Source: Candidatus Chloroploca sp. Khr17 (GTDB lineage: Bacteria > Chloroflexota > Chloroflexia > Chloroflexales > Chloroflexaceae). From it: a DNA stretch of 64,000 nucleotides. The stretch is taken from positions 1 to 64,000 of the forward strand of contig NZ_RYFF01000003.1 in the NCBI RefSeq assembly GCF_004138165.1, written 5' to 3'. Every line of letters begins with the position of its first letter. The first letter of the stretch is position 1. The translations under genes were made by a program, and so were the position numbers. Of the stretch, positions 24,077 through 33,281 are shown piece by piece. Under the pieces are notes generated by a model that was given only the letters and a program-made list of their open reading frames with translations, was not told where the DNA came from and searched no databases.

Positions 24077-26812
24077 ATGAAGCTACGTTCTGATGGAGTG
24101 TTTCGTTCGTTACGGTTATTGCTTTTTGTTGCTTTGTTGATGGGGATGGTCGGGATGGCCTTTGGAGTTGCCTCGACCACCGCTGAGCAAGGCTCGCCTA
24201 CCTCAGGTGGCTTGACCGCCTACATGCCCTTTGCGGCCCTGCCGCAGCCGCCCGCGCCGCCGCCACCCCCGCCGCCGCCACCCCCGCCCCCCTTCCCTGC
24301 GCGTCAGGTGACGATTCGCCCGGTGCCGTTGACCCAGGTGCAGCGCGGCACAACGCTGTCGGTTGAGTATCGCTTTCGTAACCAGAGCAGCACTGATTTC
24401 ATTGCAAGCGATACCTTGCAATTAGTCTATCAGTCGCGCTTGCTCTCCTTTACGTCGGTCAGTCCGGCCCCTGGAGATCGTTATCTTGCCCATGATGGCA
24501 GCACCGTGACGGTTGAAGTGAGGAATATCGCGCCGGGTGAAGAGCGTCGCGGGCGGATCAATTTCTTTGTGCGCCGCGATGCGCCATTGCAGTCACGAAT
24601 TGCCCTTTTTGCGGTCTTCCGCTGTACGCCAGCCCAGACCTGCAACTCGAACCTGTCTGAAGTGGAAGTCCTTGCCAATGATGATGAGAGCACAACTGGT
24701 GGCATCTTTACCATGGGTGTTTCGCCGGATCGTGGCCCGATTGGCACAGTTCATGTCTTTCAGGGGTCACGCTTCCTGCCCGGCGAAGAGTTCCGCACTT
24801 GGCTCAATATGCCCGGTGGCGGGGTGATGCCCCTCTCGATCACCGGGAATGCTGATGCCCAGGGCAATATCCGCTTTACCTTTGGCTCGGGTGGGCTGAC
24901 CCAGGCTGGCTTCTATAGCATGGTGGCCCACGGGATGAGCAGTTCGGTGCAGAATGTGGCCCCCTTCATTGTGCAGATCAATGGTCAGCCCGCGACGATG
25001 CCCGGGATGGCAGGCGGGGCTGAGTTGATGGTGCCCGTGAATGCGTTTGAAATTCCGGCACCCCCCATGCTCGCCGGTACGGGTGGCCTTGCCGGTACGG
25101 TACGTGATGCAACGGGAACCGGGTTGGCCGGGATTGTCGTCGAGGTACTCGATAGCCAGGGTGACATCATTACCGTCACGCGCACGATTACCGACGGGAT
25201 CTATACCGTCGCAACCGGTCTGGAGACAGGCACCTACACGGTGAAAGCGTTGCCCGGCGCAACAGGCGATCCGGCGTTGGCGCTGTTCGGCACGGTCAGC
25301 AGCGATCCGGTGCAGGTCACCGAGCCGAATGTAACCCCCGAGGTCAATCTGCTCGTGCCGGCGGTGGGGGCTGTCCGTGGAACCGTGACTGCCGCTGGTA
25401 CGCCCGTGGGTGCTGTGCGGGTGACCGCAGTTGATGCTGACGAGAACCCGGTTGCCGGCACCCTCACCGACGAAACCGGTACCTACACCTTGAGCAATGT
25501 CCCGGCAGGGACCTACACGCTGCGCTTCGATCATCGAGCCATACCCACGAGTGGGGCTTTTGGCTCGACGACGCTGGCCGATGTTGCCGTGACGGCGGGT
25601 CAGATCAGCCAGGTTGCGCCCATCGCTCTGCCGGCTTCGACGCAAACCGGCGCCATCCGTGGCATGGTCAAGGCCGCTGATAGTCAGGCCGGGCTTGGTG
25701 GGGTCATTGTTGTCTTGGCCCGCCTTGGGGCGAATGAGGCTGAATTCCCGTTTGTCACCGTGACCCAGACTGATCCCGATGGCACCTATGTCAGCAAGCC
25801 ACTTCTCCCTGGGGCCTATCGTGTGCAGTTTGTGACCAGTTTTGCCTCGGTGACTACCACCCTCGGCTATGGTGGCACACTCTATGCGAGTAACCCGGTG
25901 ACTATTACCGAGGGTCTGCTGGTCTCGAATGTTGATGCCGAACTGGTTGCCGGTGGCAGCATCACGGGAACTGTCAGCGGCGATGCCGCTAATGGGCTTG
26001 CCGGGGTTCTCGTTGTAGCTACAGATAGCAACAACATCATCCGTGCGCTGGCGCGTACCAATGCAACCGGTGGCTATCGTATTGGTGGGCTCGAGGCGGG
26101 CGAGTATACCGTGCGCTTCCTGGCAAGCCGATCACCCAATGCCGAGGTGCGGGCGTTCTTCAACAGCGCCCTCGATCCGCTTGTGCTTGGCGCAGGCGAA
26201 AACCTGAGCAACCGCGATATCACGTTGAATCGCGGCCATCAGATCATTGGCACAGTGACCGCCGCTGCTACCGGCGCACCGCTGAGCCAGGTCATCGTGA
26301 TCTTTGAAGATGACTTGACCGGCAGTGTCATCGGGGCGACCTTGACCGACGCCACGGGGTCCTTCAGCTCAGCGGCAGTTGACGGTGGGCGCTACCGTGT
26401 CCGGTACACCACACGGCTCTCGCCGGATGCAACGACGCGTCTCTATCAGAGTGTTGATGGGGCTTCGTTCATGGTGCCGCGTTCACTGGGCACAACCAGG
26501 CGTGATATCGCCCTTGAGCTTGGGGGCGCGATCAGTGGCCGGGTCAGTGCTGCCGCTTCGGGCGAAGGCCTGGCCGGCGTTGCGGTGGTGGCACGGGTCA
26601 ACGGCAACGCCGTCGGCAGTGTGGTCACGGACAACTTTGGCCAGTACGACCTGGCTGGTCTGCCGGCTGGTGAAGTGACGTTGGATGTCTATACCGAAGC
26701 GACGCCGCTGCTAACGGTTCGCCGTTACACGAGTGCCGTCGCCAGCGCAACCGTGACGGTGGTGGTTGGCACCACGGTCGAACAAAATCTGCAACTGGAT
26801 CTTGCGCCATAG
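24077..26812 (+). CDS. Secreted protein with six carboxypeptidase-regulatory/CnaB-like repeats
   Basis: The 911-residue protein has a signal peptide (RSLRLLLFVALLMGMVGMAF), a run of twelve prolines near residue 75, a beta-rich domain (about 90-200; RFRNQSSTDFIASDTLQLVY) and a second domain to about 335 that begins GVSPDRGPIGTVHVFQGSRF. Then follow six Ig-like repeats of about 80-90 residues, each opening G-x-I/V-x-G-T-V and closing with a GTYTLRF-type strand (for example LSNVPAGTYTLRFDHRA). These repeats are Cna_B/carboxypeptidase-regulatory folds used as stalks or adhesins. No LPXTG or membrane anchor is visible at the C-terminus. The ATG at 24077 has GGAG nine bases upstream. A cell-surface structural or adhesive role is inferred. 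Confidence 0.85.
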   Translation: MKLRSDGVFRSLRLLLFVALLMGMVGMAFGVASTTAEQGSPTSGGLTAYMPFAALPQPPAPPPPPPPPPPPPFPARQVTIRPVPLTQVQRGTTLSVEYRFRNQSSTDFIASDTLQLVYQSRLLSFTSVSPAPGDRYLAHDGSTVTVEVRNIAPGEERRGRINFFVRRDAPLQSRIALFAVFRCTPAQTCNSNLSEVEVLANDDESTTGGIFTMGVSPDRGPIGTVHVFQGSRFLPGEEFRTWLNMPGGGVMPLSITGNADAQGNIRFTFGSGGLTQAGFYSMVAHGMSSSVQNVAPFIVQINGQPATMPGMAGGAELMVPVNAFEIPAPPMLAGTGGLAGTVRDATGTGLAGIVVEVLDSQGDIITVTRTITDGIYTVATGLETGTYTVKALPGATGDPALALFGTVSSDPVQVTEPNVTPEVNLLVPAVGAVRGTVTAAGTPVGAVRVTAVDADENPVAGTLTDETGTYTLSNVPAGTYTLRFDHRAIPTSGAFGSTTLADVAVTAGQISQVAPIALPASTQTGAIRGMVKAADSQAGLGGVIVVLARLGANEAEFPFVTVTQTDPDGTYVSKPLLPGAYRVQFVTSFASVTTTLGYGGTLYASNPVTITEGLLVSNVDAELVAGGSITGTVSGDAANGLAGVLVVATDSNNIIRALARTNATGGYRIGGLEAGEYTVRFLASRSPNAEVRAFFNSALDPLVLGAGENLSNRDITLNRGHQIIGTVTAAATGAPLSQVIVIFEDDLTGSVIGATLTDATGSFSSAAVDGGRYRVRYTTRLSPDATTRLYQSVDGASFMVPRSLGTTRRDIALELGGAISGRVSAAASGEGLAGVAVVARVNGNAVGSVVTDNFGQYDLAGLPAGEVTLDVYTEATPLLTVRRYTSAVASATVTVVVGTTVEQNLQLDLAP

Positions 26813-26828
26813 CTTCTGATGGTCGCGC

Positions 26829-26873
26829 ATGCGCACAAAAACGGCCAGCGAAGCTGGCCGTTTTTGTGCGCAT
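26829..26873. terminator. Bidirectional terminator, class GCCAGC-N3-GCTGGC
   Basis: Perfect 21-bp arms (26829-26849 and 26853-26873) around a GAA loop. Within them AAAAACGGCCAGC pairs with GCTGGCCGTTTTT, so each strand sees a GC hairpin followed by five T: a bidirectional intrinsic terminator for the two convergent genes. The stem continues seven base pairs beyond the A/T tracts. Confidence 0.85.
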
Positions 26874-26885
26874 ACGTATCGATCC

Positions 26886-28133
26886 TTAGCCGGGTGCCCC
26901 TACCATCGATTCAGAGCGCCGTGCCAGGGCCGCATTCCGGGCCAAGAGCGTCCCGCCAACAGCAAAGAGGAAGCTGAGCAGATAGACGAACCATCCCAGG
27001 AACGGCACCATGCCAAGCAAAACAATGACGGTAACACCCAGCATCAGCGTCGCGAGGCGGCTCGCATAGCGCCCGGTTGCCTGGAAAATGGCCTGCCCGA
27101 GCCAGAGACCCGTAACGAGGGGGCTGAGTGTCCAGATCAGCACGATGGCACCGGTTAAGAAGAACCCAAACATGATCGCAGGCAGAGGCCCCCAGAAGAG
27201 CAGCAAGATGACACCGATCAGGGTTGAGAGCAAGGGCACGCCGACGAGCAAGAGTGCGGCCACGAGGCCATAGAGCAGGGCTTTGCCAGGGCTCATCATA
27301 ATGGCTCCGGCAGGGGTTGCCAGGGCCTGGGGTGCAAAACGCAACAGCAACCATGCGGCACCAGCAAAACCAAGCAGCACTAACAGCAAGCGCAGCGCCT
27401 GGCTGAAGAGATTTGACCCACCACCAGTCGTTGCACTTGTTGCCGCTGGTTCAAAGCGGATCTCGGCAGCGGCCTGATCAGGGATGCTGATCTGCTCAGG
27501 AGCGGTATAGGTCAACTGACCAGCCACGCGTGCGGTGTCGGCGACCTCCAACGCGCCCACGCTCAACTGCGCATTGCCCTCCACCGTGCCCTCGAGCACG
27601 GCGCTACCGGCTGCCACCAGAACATCATCGCCGATGGTGCCCTCAAGTTGCACCCCACCGGCAGCCACGATCACGCCACCACCCACCCGCGCATCTGGGG
27701 CCACGACAAAGCCCTGCTGCACTGTACGTCCACCGATAGGTGGAACAAAACCTGCGGGACCATCGCCACCGCCTGCCGCAACGAGCACGTGGTCACCGAC
27801 CTCACCATGAATGATCACCCCGGCGGCACCGGCGCGCAGATCGTCACCCACAACGCCATTGATGCGCACCTCGCCCGCGAGCGCGAGCAGATCGCCTTCA
27901 ACCGCCCCATTTACCTCAACAAGACCGGCGAAGACCACAAGATCGCCTTCAACCGTCCCATCAATATAGACCTCACCTGCGGTGACGATCAAATCAGTCG
28001 TCACGACCTGACCAGCCTCTAAGCGATAGACCTCGGTATTCGCCAGTTCAGCCGCGAGTGCTGGGCGACTGATCAGCAAGGCCAACCCACCGACACAGAG
28101 CACGAGCAACCAGAACCTTGTCGTTGTCCGCAT
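26886..28133 (-). CDS. Bactofilin-like beta-helix protein with membrane C-terminus
   Basis: The 415-residue protein has a signal peptide (FWLLVLCVGGLALLISRPALA), then about 200 residues of short beta-helix repeats typical of polymer-forming/bactofilin domains (VYIDGTVEGDLVVFAGLVEV; VRINGVVGDDLRAGAAGV). After a short linker come about four membrane segments from residue 250 (LLLVLLGFAGAAWLL; ATLMLGVTVIVLLGMVPFLG). The signal peptide would place the beta-helix outside the membrane, unlike cytoplasmic bactofilins. A strong AAGGAG precedes ATG 28133. It may be an envelope scaffold; function is not established. The gene is transcribed alone toward the 26.8-kb terminator. Confidence 0.8.
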   Translation of the reverse strand: MRTTTRFWLLVLCVGGLALLISRPALAAELANTEVYRLEAGQVVTTDLIVTAGEVYIDGTVEGDLVVFAGLVEVNGAVEGDLLALAGEVRINGVVGDDLRAGAAGVIIHGEVGDHVLVAAGGGDGPAGFVPPIGGRTVQQGFVVAPDARVGGGVIVAAGGVQLEGTIGDDVLVAAGSAVLEGTVEGNAQLSVGALEVADTARVAGQLTYTAPEQISIPDQAAAEIRFEPAATSATTGGGSNLFSQALRLLLVLLGFAGAAWLLLRFAPQALATPAGAIMMSPGKALLYGLVAALLLVGVPLLSTLIGVILLLFWGPLPAIMFGFFLTGAIVLIWTLSPLVTGLWLGQAIFQATGRYASRLATLMLGVTVIVLLGMVPFLGWFVYLLSFLFAVGGTLLARNAALARRSESMVGAPG

Positions 28134-28198
28134 AGAAACTCCTTAGCGGCTGGCTGAAAAGAGTGTCAGCACCGTTCGCCACCATGTGGTGTGCCGTT

Positions 28199-28234
28199 GG
28201 AGTGCCGGCTTTAGCCGGCTAAAGTCGGCACTCC
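28199..28234. repeat. Palindromic repeat GGAGTGCCGRCTTTAGCC
   Basis: Two 18-base arms meet head to head (28199-28216 and 28217-28234) with one G-U mismatch. A related arm occurs at about 38.1 kb, so this is a dispersed palindrome. It lies in the leader region of the bactofilin-like gene. Confidence 0.8.
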
Positions 28235-28275
28235 GGAGCAACCCGTCGACGTTTCAGGCAGCCTGTCAGCACTTT

Positions 28276-28328
28276 TGTGTCGCTGATCGAAAAAGCCAGC
28301 TTAGCTGGCTTTTTCGATCAGCGACACA
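28276..28328. terminator. 25-bp bidirectional terminator hairpin, class GCCAGC-N3-GCTGGC
   Basis: Perfect 25-bp arms (28276-28300 and 28304-28328) with a TTA loop. AAAAAGCCAGC pairs with GCTGGCTTTTT at the top, which is an intrinsic terminator for the sigma-factor gene ending at 28350 on the minus strand. The stem extends a further 14 bp below the T tract. Confidence 0.85.
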
Positions 28329-28349
28329 CCGGATTGTAGAGCAACCGCC

Positions 28350-29528
28350 CTAATCAAGGTACCCACGCAGCTTCTTCCCCAGGTGAGGATGGCGCAACTT
28401 ACGCAGGGCCACCGCCTCGATCTGGCGAATACGCTCACGGGTAATACCAAACTCCACGCCAACCTCTTCGAGCGTGCGATAGCGCCCATCCTTGAGGCCA
28501 TAGCGCAGTTGAATAATCTTGCGCTCGCGTTCGGGAAGTTTTTGCAGCACCTCTTCAATCTGCTCACGCAGCATCGAAACGGCGGCGGCCTCAGAAGGGG
28601 TCGAGATGCGATCATCCTCAATGAAATCGCCCATCCGCCCTTCACCCTCCTGTCCAACCGGCATCTCGAGGGAGAGCGGATGCATACTTGCTTCGAGGGT
28701 ACGGCGCACTTTGCCAGCGCTAATGCCCATCGCCTCGGCGATCTCCTCTGGGGTTGGCTCACGCTGCATCGACTGCTGGAGCTTGTGGCTCGTGCGTTTG
28801 ACCTGGCTAATCGCCTCGCCCATATGCACAGGCAGCCGGATCGTGCGACTCTGATCCGCAATCGCCCGTGTAATCGCCTGACGAATCCACCAGGTGGCAT
28901 AGGTCGAGAACTTATGCCCCTTGGTATAATCAAACTTCTCGACGGCACGCATCAAGCCAATATTGCCCTCTTGCACCAGATCCATCATGGTCAGGCCATA
29001 GGACGTATATTTTTTGGCAATCGAAACCACCAGGCGGAGGTTGGCCTGGATCAAATGCTGGCGTGCCTCTTGGCCCTGGGCAAAAGCCCGCTCAAGCAAG
29101 AGCCGCTCACGACTGGTCGCGTACTCTTCACGTTCGAGGGCGACTTTCGCCGCATCGCCTGACTCCATCGCCTTGGCGAGTTGCACCTCTTGGGCCGCAG
29201 TGAGCAGAGGCACCTGTCCGATCTCCTGGAGATACATCCGGACAGGATCATCAAACGCAATGTCAGCCAGATCATGGATGTCGCTGACAGGTTCCTCATC
29301 ACTGAGTTCGGTGGTTTTTTCCAGATCGGCCGCCGACTCAACGACTTTAATGCCTTCAGCTTGCAATCTAGCGTAGAGTTGATCAACCTCTGCAACTTCA
29401 AATTCTGGTTGCGGATACGCTTCAAGGATCTCACCATACGTGAGATACCCACGACTCCGGGCTAGCTCTAACAGCCGCTCGATCATCAGACCCGACTCCT
29501 GTGTGGATAGTTTGTGCTGCGTTACCAT
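28350..29528 (-). CDS. rpoD: RpoD-type RNA polymerase sigma-70 factor
   Basis: The 392-residue protein carries all sigma-70 regions: a short region 1.1-like N-terminus ([20 protein letters not shown]), region 1.2 ([17 protein letters not shown]), region 2 with [31 protein letters not shown] and the -10-reading [15 protein letters not shown], region 3 ([14 protein letters not shown]), and region 4.2 ([20 protein letters not shown]). It lacks the long non-conserved insert of proteobacterial RpoD. Chloroflexota carry several such factors, so whether this is the primary one is not proved. ATG 29528 has GGAGATTAGG directly upstream; the longer open frame to 29579 lacks that. The gene ends at the 28.3-kb terminator. 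Confidence 0.93.
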   Translation of the reverse strand: MVTQHKLSTQESGLMIERLLELARSRGYLTYGEILEAYPQPEFEVAEVDQLYARLQAEGIKVVESAADLEKTTELSDEEPVSDIHDLADIAFDDPVRMYLQEIGQVPLLTAAQEVQLAKAMESGDAAKVALEREEYATSRERLLLERAFAQGQEARQHLIQANLRLVVSIAKKYTSYGLTMMDLVQEGNIGLMRAVEKFDYTKGHKFSTYATWWIRQAITRAIADQSRTIRLPVHMGEAISQVKRTSHKLQQSMQREPTPEEIAEAMGISAGKVRRTLEASMHPLSLEMPVGQEGEGRMGDFIEDDRISTPSEAAAVSMLREQIEEVLQKLPERERKIIQLRYGLKDGRYRTLEEVGVEFGITRERIRQIEAVALRKLRHPHLGKKLRGYLD

Positions 29529-30041
29529 CCTAATCTCCAGGAAACGCCTGACACCACTCGCCATAACAAGTGCTGTCAACAGCAGTCGTATGTACTTCTA
29601 TCATACCCATGCTGTCAAGCCTTTCCTGCCAACTTGCGATATCAACGCTCACCCTCTGCAAGGAGAGGCTCTTCAGCATAACACGATCATTATGGCATCG
29701 CAATGCCAAAGAACGATGAAGGCCCGAGCGAGTTTGTCACCCCACTCTGGCCCCTATGCCATCGTATGACCTGCATTAGCATAAAGAGAGGGCCGAGCTG
29801 GGTAGCTCCAACCCCATCAGGATCACACAATCGAAGGGACGCGATCCTGGCACCCCGTTGATGTACTGGTTGCTACTATAGCACTATCGCATGGGGAAAG
29901 TCAACCCCTTATAGCGACCGTTATTGGGCAAGGTGCCTGTGCGCCCAGGCCAACGCGGTGCCCCGAAGCGAGCCAAGGACAACGTTGCGCCTTTGCGCCT
30001 TTGCGTCAACATGGGTCAACCTGATGTGCAAGGTAGTCCCT
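29529..30041. other. Long leader of the sigma gene plus repeat DNA
   Basis: If the promoter at 29875-29904 is used, the sigma mRNA has a leader of about 340 bases (29868 to 29529). It includes the small palindrome TGGCATTGCGATGCCA and two further TTGACA hexamers on the minus strand near 29.6 kb that could be secondary promoters. From about 29975 to 30010 there is a TTGCGCCTTTGCGCC repeat copy. No gene is evident. Confidence 0.5.
29875..29904 (-). promoter_or_regulatory. Promoter of the sigma-factor gene
   Basis: On the minus strand TTGACT (29904-29899) and TATAGT (29880-29875) are 18 bases apart with an extended -10 TGC, a near-consensus housekeeping promoter. Confidence 0.7.
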
Positions 30042-30527
30042 TTAACCCGCTTGCTTCCGTACGGCTTCTTGGGCCGCGATGCGGCTAATGTGCATCGCAA
30101 AGTCGCTATCTTCGCCTTCAAGCAGCAGCGGCAGAGTCGTACGAAACTCTTCGCGCCGACACCACTCACGCATATAGCCCTCCCACGAGCGCCAGAGACG
30201 CTGCTGACGGGGGTGCATCACCTCTTCGTAGACGAGAATGTAGGCTCGTTCAAAGAGCGAGACGAGGATGTCGAAGATGATCAGGCGGCGTTCCTGCTGA
30301 TCGTCGTTCAGTGGCGGCGCGGTGCCAATCATGCGCAAGTGGAGATCGGGGTGCTCGAGGATGAGTTTTTGAAAGCGGACATACTCATCGATCAGGGCGA
30401 GATAGACGGCTTCTTCATCACGTTGTTCGGCCAGGCGCTGTTCATGCACATAAATCACGATGGCATACGGCAGGCCAATAATGGTAACCATATAGCTCGC
30501 GATTTCAAGGATCGTCAGGAAACTCAC
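30042..30527 (-). CDS. Membrane-anchored hypothetical protein
   Basis: The 161-residue protein has one N-terminal membrane segment (ILEIASYMVTIIGLPYAIVI) followed by a charged helical domain of about 130 residues (RDEEAVYLALIDEYVRFQKL; WEGYMREWCRREEF). I do not recognise a named family; DUF4760-type membrane proteins have this general plan (one helix followed by a Glu/Arg-rich helical region containing 'W..y..F..lr'), but the match is weak. It is a monocistronic minus-strand gene between the sigma gene and an ABC importer, whose 3' end faces it across a dispersed-repeat copy. Confidence 0.7.
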   Translation of the reverse strand: MSFLTILEIASYMVTIIGLPYAIVIYVHEQRLAEQRDEEAVYLALIDEYVRFQKLILEHPDLHLRMIGTAPPLNDDQQERRLIIFDILVSLFERAYILVYEEVMHPRQQRLWRSWEGYMREWCRREEFRTTLPLLLEGEDSDFAMHISRIAAQEAVRKQAG

Positions 30528-30572
30528 GGTATGTCCTGTCGTTAGACAAGGTTTCAGGTTACTTTACAGTGT

Positions 30573-30640
30573 GGAGGCCTCCATCGCGTCCTGATGCGCT
30601 CGGCTCTTTCCTATTTTCTAGCTCCTAAATCCTTGTCTTA
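30573..30640 (+). repeat. Dispersed CTATTT repeat, copy 2
   Basis: The sequence shares its lead (GGAGGC, TCCTGATGCGCTCGGCT) and tail (CTTGTCTTAC) with copies at 14.2 and 38.0 kb but has only one or two CTATTT-type core units. Its last bases, TTA at 30638-30640, are the stop codon of the convergent ABC permease gene. Confidence 0.75.
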
Positions 30641-31261
30641 CGCATCCAACCCGTGCCGTGACCAGCGTTCGGCCTGGCGCAGCAGGGCGTTGGCCCCAAA
30701 CGCGAGCAGTGAGACCGCAAGCGCGCCGGCGACAATCTTTTCCTGGTTGCTGCTGCGCACACCGTCAAAGAGCAGCATCCCCAGGCCACCTGCATTGATG
30801 AAAGCGGCAATTGTTGCAATGCCAATGGTCGAGAGGGTTGCAATGCGGAGCCCGGCGAGCAAAAGCGGCAGGGCCAGCGGGAATTCAACGATGATCAGCC
30901 GCTGCCATGCATTCATGCCCATGCCATTGGCTGCTTCGAGGATCGCGGCGTCGATTTCGGTCATGCCAACCACAAGGTTGCGCACTAGCACCAGTTGGGC
31001 GTAGATGACGAGCGTGACCACTGCCGGCCAGTAGCCCAGACCCAGCAGTGGGATCAGCAAGACCAGCAACGAGAGACTGGGGATCGTGTAGAGTACCCCC
31101 AGCAACCCGAGCACTGGCCCACGCAGCCGTGGCACCCGTACGAGCAGAATGCTCGTGGGCACGGCGATGACCAGGGCAATGGCAAGCGCCGAGAGCGTCA
31201 GCCAGAGGTGTTCGATCAGCAGGCCGCCCACCGAGCGCCAGTTCTGCACCAGGTACGTCAT
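30638..31261 (-). CDS. Osmoprotectant-type ABC transporter permease (OpuCB/ProW-like)
   Basis: The 207-residue inner-membrane permease has about six helices and the EAA-type cytoplasmic loop (AAILEAANGMGMNAWQRLII) followed by VEFPLALPLLLAGLRIA, hallmarks of the glycine betaine/choline/carnitine importer subfamily (MetI-like). Its start overlaps the ATPase stop by four bases (ATGA), so translation is coupled. It is the last gene of a four-gene unit: permease, binding protein, ATPase, permease. A substrate such as betaine, carnitine or another compatible solute is inferred from family alone. The stop codon lies inside a dispersed repeat. Confidence 0.92.
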   Translation of the reverse strand: MTYLVQNWRSVGGLLIEHLWLTLSALAIALVIAVPTSILLVRVPRLRGPVLGLLGVLYTIPSLSLLVLLIPLLGLGYWPAVVTLVIYAQLVLVRNLVVGMTEIDAAILEAANGMGMNAWQRLIIVEFPLALPLLLAGLRIATLSTIGIATIAAFINAGGLGMLLFDGVRSSNQEKIVAGALAVSLLAFGANALLRQAERWSRHGLDA

Positions 31262-32241
31262 CGTTGTGCTCCCAGGAGGGCTGGGTCACGGAGCACTGCT
31301 TGCAGCTGGCTCAGCGTCAAACGCCCACACATCTGCCCGTCTTCTACCACGACCAATCCCTCGTCACCGACGCTGAGCAGACGGGTCAAGGCCAAACGCA
31401 GGTCGTCCTGCGGATGCAGCGGGGTCAGGTCAGCGGGCGCGTGTGTCGGCGGTTGAGGATCAGGAAGCGCGAGGGCTCGTTCGACGGTCATCAGGCTCAA
31501 CTGACGGAGCAGATCGCTCGCACCGGTCAACTCGGCCACAAAGGAATCTTCTGGTTGAGCGAGCAGCATCAGGGGCGGGGCAAACTGAACGATCCGCCCA
31601 TGTTGCATCACCATCACCCGATCAGCGAGCCGCAAGGCTTCTTCGATATCATGCGTCACAAAGAGGATCGTTTTGTGCAATTGGCGTTGGATCGCCATTA
31701 ACTCATCTTGCAGGCGGGTGCGCGTGATCGCGTCGAGCGCCCCAAAAGGCTCGTCCATGAGCATCATCGCCGGATCAGCAGCCAGGGCGCGGGCCAGGCC
31801 AACCCGTTGCTGTTGCCCGCCCGAGAGTTGCCGTGGATAGCGCTGGCGAAACTCACGGGGCAAGCCAACGAGTTCAAGCAACTCGTCAATCCGCGCTTCG
31901 ATGCGGTCGCTCGGCCACCCGAGCAGCCTGGGCACCACCGCGATATTCTGTGCGATGCGCAGATGCGGAAAGAGCCCAGTCTGCTGGATGGCATAACCAA
32001 TGCGCCGTCGCAACTCGGTGACCGGCATATCGCGTGCATCCACGCCCTCAATGAAGAAGCGGCCGCTCGTCGGCTCATACAGCCGGTTGATCATCTTGAG
32101 CAGCGTCGTCTTGCCGCATCCCGAAGGACCCAGCAAAACAATGAATTCACCTGGCTCAACCGTAAAGCTGACCGCATCAACGGCTGGCTGACTTTCGCCA
32201 GGAAAGTGTTTGGTCAGTTCGTCAGCAACGAGCATGCTCAT
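31258..32241 (-). CDS. Osmoprotectant-type ABC transporter ATPase (OpuCA-like)
   Basis: The 327-residue ATPase has Walker A GPSGCGKTTLLKMINRL, the Q-loop, signature LSGGQQQRVGLARAL, Walker B MMLMDEPFGALD and the switch His in FVTHDIEEAL. The C-terminal extension (about 240-320) contains one CBS-like segment ending DEGLVVVEDGQMCGRLTLSQ, which in OpuA-type importers senses ionic strength or nucleotides. It powers import of compatible solutes at the membrane. It is preceded by a 25-bp hairpin separating it from the binding-protein gene and overlaps the downstream permease. Two ATGs (32241, 32235) are possible. Confidence 0.93.
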   Translation of the reverse strand: MSMLVADELTKHFPGESQPAVDAVSFTVEPGEFIVLLGPSGCGKTTLLKMINRLYEPTSGRFFIEGVDARDMPVTELRRRIGYAIQQTGLFPHLRIAQNIAVVPRLLGWPSDRIEARIDELLELVGLPREFRQRYPRQLSGGQQQRVGLARALAADPAMMLMDEPFGALDAITRTRLQDELMAIQRQLHKTILFVTHDIEEALRLADRVMVMQHGRIVQFAPPLMLLAQPEDSFVAELTGASDLLRQLSLMTVERALALPDPQPPTHAPADLTPLHPQDDLRLALTRLLSVGDEGLVVVEDGQMCGRLTLSQLQAVLRDPALLGAQR

Positions 32242-32268
32242 GGATGGAACCCTTAGATCTAACGTGCG

Positions 32269-32329
32269 GGTTCATCTTCCTGCTGGGAGCGAGAGCGTCC
32301 CACCCTCGCTCCCAGCAGGAAGATGAACC
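32269..32329. terminator. 25-bp perfect intercistronic hairpin in the ABC operon
   Basis: Arms 32269-32293 and 32305-32329 are perfectly complementary with an 11-base loop. It sits within two bases of the binding-protein stop codon and upstream of the ATPase gene, so it could limit read-through and protect the binding-protein mRNA. The CTGGGAGCGAG core resembles a repeat common in Chloroflexota, with a shorter relative at about 4.0 kb. Confidence 0.7.
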
Positions 32330-32330
32330 T

Positions 32331-33269
32331 TTAGGTCAAGCCCTGACTGGTCAGGAAGTCACGCACGACATCGGGCACTTCGCGCTTGTCTGGCCCGTCA
32401 ACTTCCCAATTGAGCCCCGACATTACTTCGCCCGTCAGCGTTGCGGAGAGCCGGTTGAGCAGGTCGGTGATCGTTGGGTTGGCCTCGAGCGTTGCCTGAC
32501 GAATCACGGGGCTCACTTGATAGATTGGGTAGGCATTCTTATCGTCAATCAGGGGGCGCAAGCCGAGCCCGGCCAGTTGCCCATCCGTCCCAAAAGCGAG
32601 CACAACATCAACGTCACCACGGACGAGCGCCTCATAGCGCAAACCGCCGGCATCGAGTTGCACATAGTTGTCGCCGCCGAACTTCGGATCAAAGCCATAG
32701 AGGGCGAGCACAGCCTTGTTATCCTCACGCTCGGGAAACTCAGGCGGCCCACCAAGGCGCAATTCACCCGATAAGGGTACCAGGTCAGAAAAGCTCGTCA
32801 CACCCAACTCGGAGGCTCGCGCTTCAGTCATGGCAAAAATATTGGTGTTATTGAACGGGGCTGGTTCGAGCCAGGTGATTTGGAACTGGCTTTCATAGCC
32901 TTCGCGCAGCGCAGCCAGAATGCCAGCCGCATCGGCGATGGGCTCTTGTTTGAGCACCTCGAGCAGACCGGTTGACGTATACTCAGGGTAGAGGTCAATC
33001 TCGCCATTGGTCAGGGCCGTATGGGCAATGGGCGTGGCCCCCAGGTTGAGTTTGCGTTCGACGGTAAAGCCATTGGCTTCGAGCATCTGGGCATACATTT
33101 CAGCGACGAGCAGCGATTCCGTAAAATTCTTCGAGCCGATCTTGATCGTCGGGCTGGCAGGTTGCCCGCCACCCGGCCCAGCCGCTGGCTGGCCTCCACA
33201 GGCGGCCAGTACCAGAACAAGCAGCAGGATCAGCGTTCCCGGACGCCATGCGCGCAACAATGTTCTCAT
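32331..33269 (-). CDS. Osmoprotectant-type substrate-binding lipoprotein (OpuCC/YehZ-like)
   Basis: The roughly 312-residue lipoprotein has lipobox VLAACGG and a PF04069-type periplasmic-binding fold: IKIGSKNFTESLLVAEMYAQ at the start of lobe 1, DLYPEYTSTGLLEVLK with the Tyr/Glu pocket residues, and LRPLIDDKNAYPIYQVSPVI near the end. It captures the solute for the flanking permeases. AAGGAG lies eight bases before ATG 33269; a GTG at 33272 is the alternative. It follows the first permease gene by 12 bases and is followed by a large hairpin. Confidence 0.93.
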   Translation of the reverse strand: MRTLLRAWRPGTLILLLVLVLAACGGQPAAGPGGGQPASPTIKIGSKNFTESLLVAEMYAQMLEANGFTVERKLNLGATPIAHTALTNGEIDLYPEYTSTGLLEVLKQEPIADAAGILAALREGYESQFQITWLEPAPFNNTNIFAMTEARASELGVTSFSDLVPLSGELRLGGPPEFPEREDNKAVLALYGFDPKFGGDNYVQLDAGGLRYEALVRGDVDVVLAFGTDGQLAGLGLRPLIDDKNAYPIYQVSPVIRQATLEANPTITDLLNRLSATLTGEVMSGLNWEVDGPDKREVPDVVRDFLTSQGLT

Positions 33270-33281
33270 CACGATGTCTCC

